Shown: piece after piece, positions 4,589-5,151 of the stretch | Layout: each line of letters starts with the position of its first letter | Position numbering within the stretch: the stretch's first letter is position 1 | Source: Rhodocyclaceae bacterium | GTDB taxonomy: Bacteria; Pseudomonadota; Gammaproteobacteria; Burkholderiales; Rhodocyclaceae | Length of the DNA: 5,151 bases | Assembly (NCBI GenBank): GCA_016791085.1 | Contig: JAEUNN010000669.1 | Span: 1 to 5,151 of the forward strand | Direction of reading: 5' to 3' | Notes under the pieces: model-generated | Databases searched by the model: none | The model's input: the letters and a program-made list of their open reading frames with translations, nothing else | Told to the model about the DNA's origin: nothing | Program-made: the position numbers and the translations under genes

Positions 4589-5151
4589 ATGACGACCACC
4601 ATGCGCGCGATGCTGCTGCCGGAACGCGGCACGGCTTTGGTCGCGGTGCACATGCCCATGCCGCAGCCCGCTCCGGGCCAGGTGAGACTGGCGATCGAAG
4701 CCTGCGGGGTATGCCGTACCGACCTGCACGTGGTCGATGGCGAGCTTGCCGGCGGCATGCTGCCGGTCATACCCGGGCATGAAATCGTCGGCCGCGTGGA
4801 TGCGCTGGGCGCCGGCGTCGAGGGCCTCGCGCCGGGGCGGCGCGTGGGCGTGCCGTGGCTGGGCCATACCTGCGGCGAGTGCCTGGACTGTTTGCGCGGC
4901 GACGAAAATCTGTGCGGGCAGGCGCGCTTCACGGGCCACCACCTGCATGGCGGTTATGCCAGCCACTGTATCGCCGACGCGCGCTACTGCTTTCCGCTGG
5001 ACGAGACAGCCGGCGCCGCGCAACTTGCGCCGCTGCTGTGCGCCGGCCTGATCGGCTACCGCAGTTGGGCCATGGCGCGCGCCCACGCGCCCGGAATGCG
5101 GCGCATCGGCCTGTACGGCTTCGGCGCCGCGGCGCACATACTGGCCCAGGT
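4589..5151 (+). CDS. Zinc-dependent alcohol dehydrogenase, 3'-truncated
   Basis: The first 187 residues of a medium-chain zinc alcohol dehydrogenase, open to the window end. Such enzymes are about 330-350 residues, so roughly half is present. They oxidise alcohols or reduce aldehydes with NAD(P). Domains in order: the GroES-like catalytic domain with ACGVCRTDLH (catalytic zinc ligand C42; T44, D45), PGHEIVGRV (H64, E65), the structural-zinc lobe with four cysteines C95, C98, C101 and C109, then GGYA and APLLCAGLIGYR with the third catalytic ligand C151. The start of the Rossmann nucleotide fold is RIGLYGFGAAAH (177-183). The glycine motif reads GFGAAAH in place of the usual GxGxxG, as I recall from the AdhA-like subgroup. 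Signature PWLGHTCGEC also fits that subgroup. It is divergent from bcp-slyD across a 260-base gap. Substrate not determinable. Confidence 0.92.
   Translation, partial: MTTTMRAMLLPERGTALVAVHMPMPQPAPGQVRLAIEACGVCRTDLHVVDGELAGGMLPVIPGHEIVGRVDALGAGVEGLAPGRRVGVPWLGHTCGECLDCLRGDENLCGQARFTGHHLHGGYASHCIADARYCFPLDETAGAAQLAPLLCAGLIGYRSWAMARAHAPGMRRIGLYGFGAAAHILAQ

Noticed and set aside
4358..5137. Long open frame on the minus strand opposite the alcohol dehydrogenase.
   Set aside because: It is a shadow of the plus-strand gene in GC-rich DNA, with low-complexity Arg/Ala content, while the plus frame has clear zinc ligands and family motifs.
1..5151. Signs of a mobile element, CRISPR array, toxin-antitoxin or phage-defence system.
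   Set aside because: No direct repeat array, transposase, integrase, short toxin-antitoxin pair or defence-type domain was seen; every sizeable gene belongs to a common housekeeping or redox family.

Overview
The window is GC-rich, densely packed bacterial DNA. Gene content and sequence style (NadC, an FKBP of the SlyD type with a His-rich tail, a PrxQ/Bcp peroxiredoxin, a CrgA-like LysR regulator divergent from an AzoR-type flavoprotein) suggest a betaproteobacterium, possibly Burkholderiales or a relative. That placement is inferred from protein style only and cannot be fixed to genus. There are no tRNA or rRNA genes, insertion sequences, CRISPR arrays or phage genes. This looks like ordinary chromosome, not a mobile island.

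Layout. (1) Positions 1-574 hold the C-terminal two thirds of nadC (quinolinate phosphoribosyltransferase, NAD synthesis), truncated by the window start. (2) Six bases after its stop, in the same frame, a GTG codon opens a 333-residue secreted calcineurin-like metallophosphoesterase (581-1582). (3) This gene converges, with only 12 bases between stop codons, on a minus-strand LysR-family regulator (1595-2515). (4) The 129-base gap 2516-2644 is AT-rich, unlike the rest of the window. It carries two separate inverted repeats and a perfect TTGACA box, and divides the regulator from the divergent azoR-type gene (2645-3244). (5) azoR converges on slyD (3368-3847, minus), with a large GC-rich hairpin between them. 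(6) slyD lies 10 bases downstream of bcp/prxQ (3858-4328, minus), and the slyD ribosome site runs into the bcp stop codon, so the two are almost certainly one operon. (7) A 260-base GC-rich divergent gap follows. (8) A zinc-dependent alcohol dehydrogenase (4589 to the end, plus strand) is cut by the window end.

How the genes fit together. The regulator and azoR form a classic divergent LysR/target pair, presumably responding to quinones or other electrophiles. bcp and slyD pair peroxide removal with protein folding or metal handling. The alcohol dehydrogenase and azoR use nicotinamide cofactors, which nadC helps to make. A loose redox/electrophile theme is therefore visible, but nothing proves joint control. 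I found no convincing new multi-gene system. The most interesting signals are the double-palindrome regulatory region (2531-2604), the Bcp that lacks the usual resolving cysteine, the large hairpin between azoR and slyD, and the uncharacterised exported phosphoesterase.
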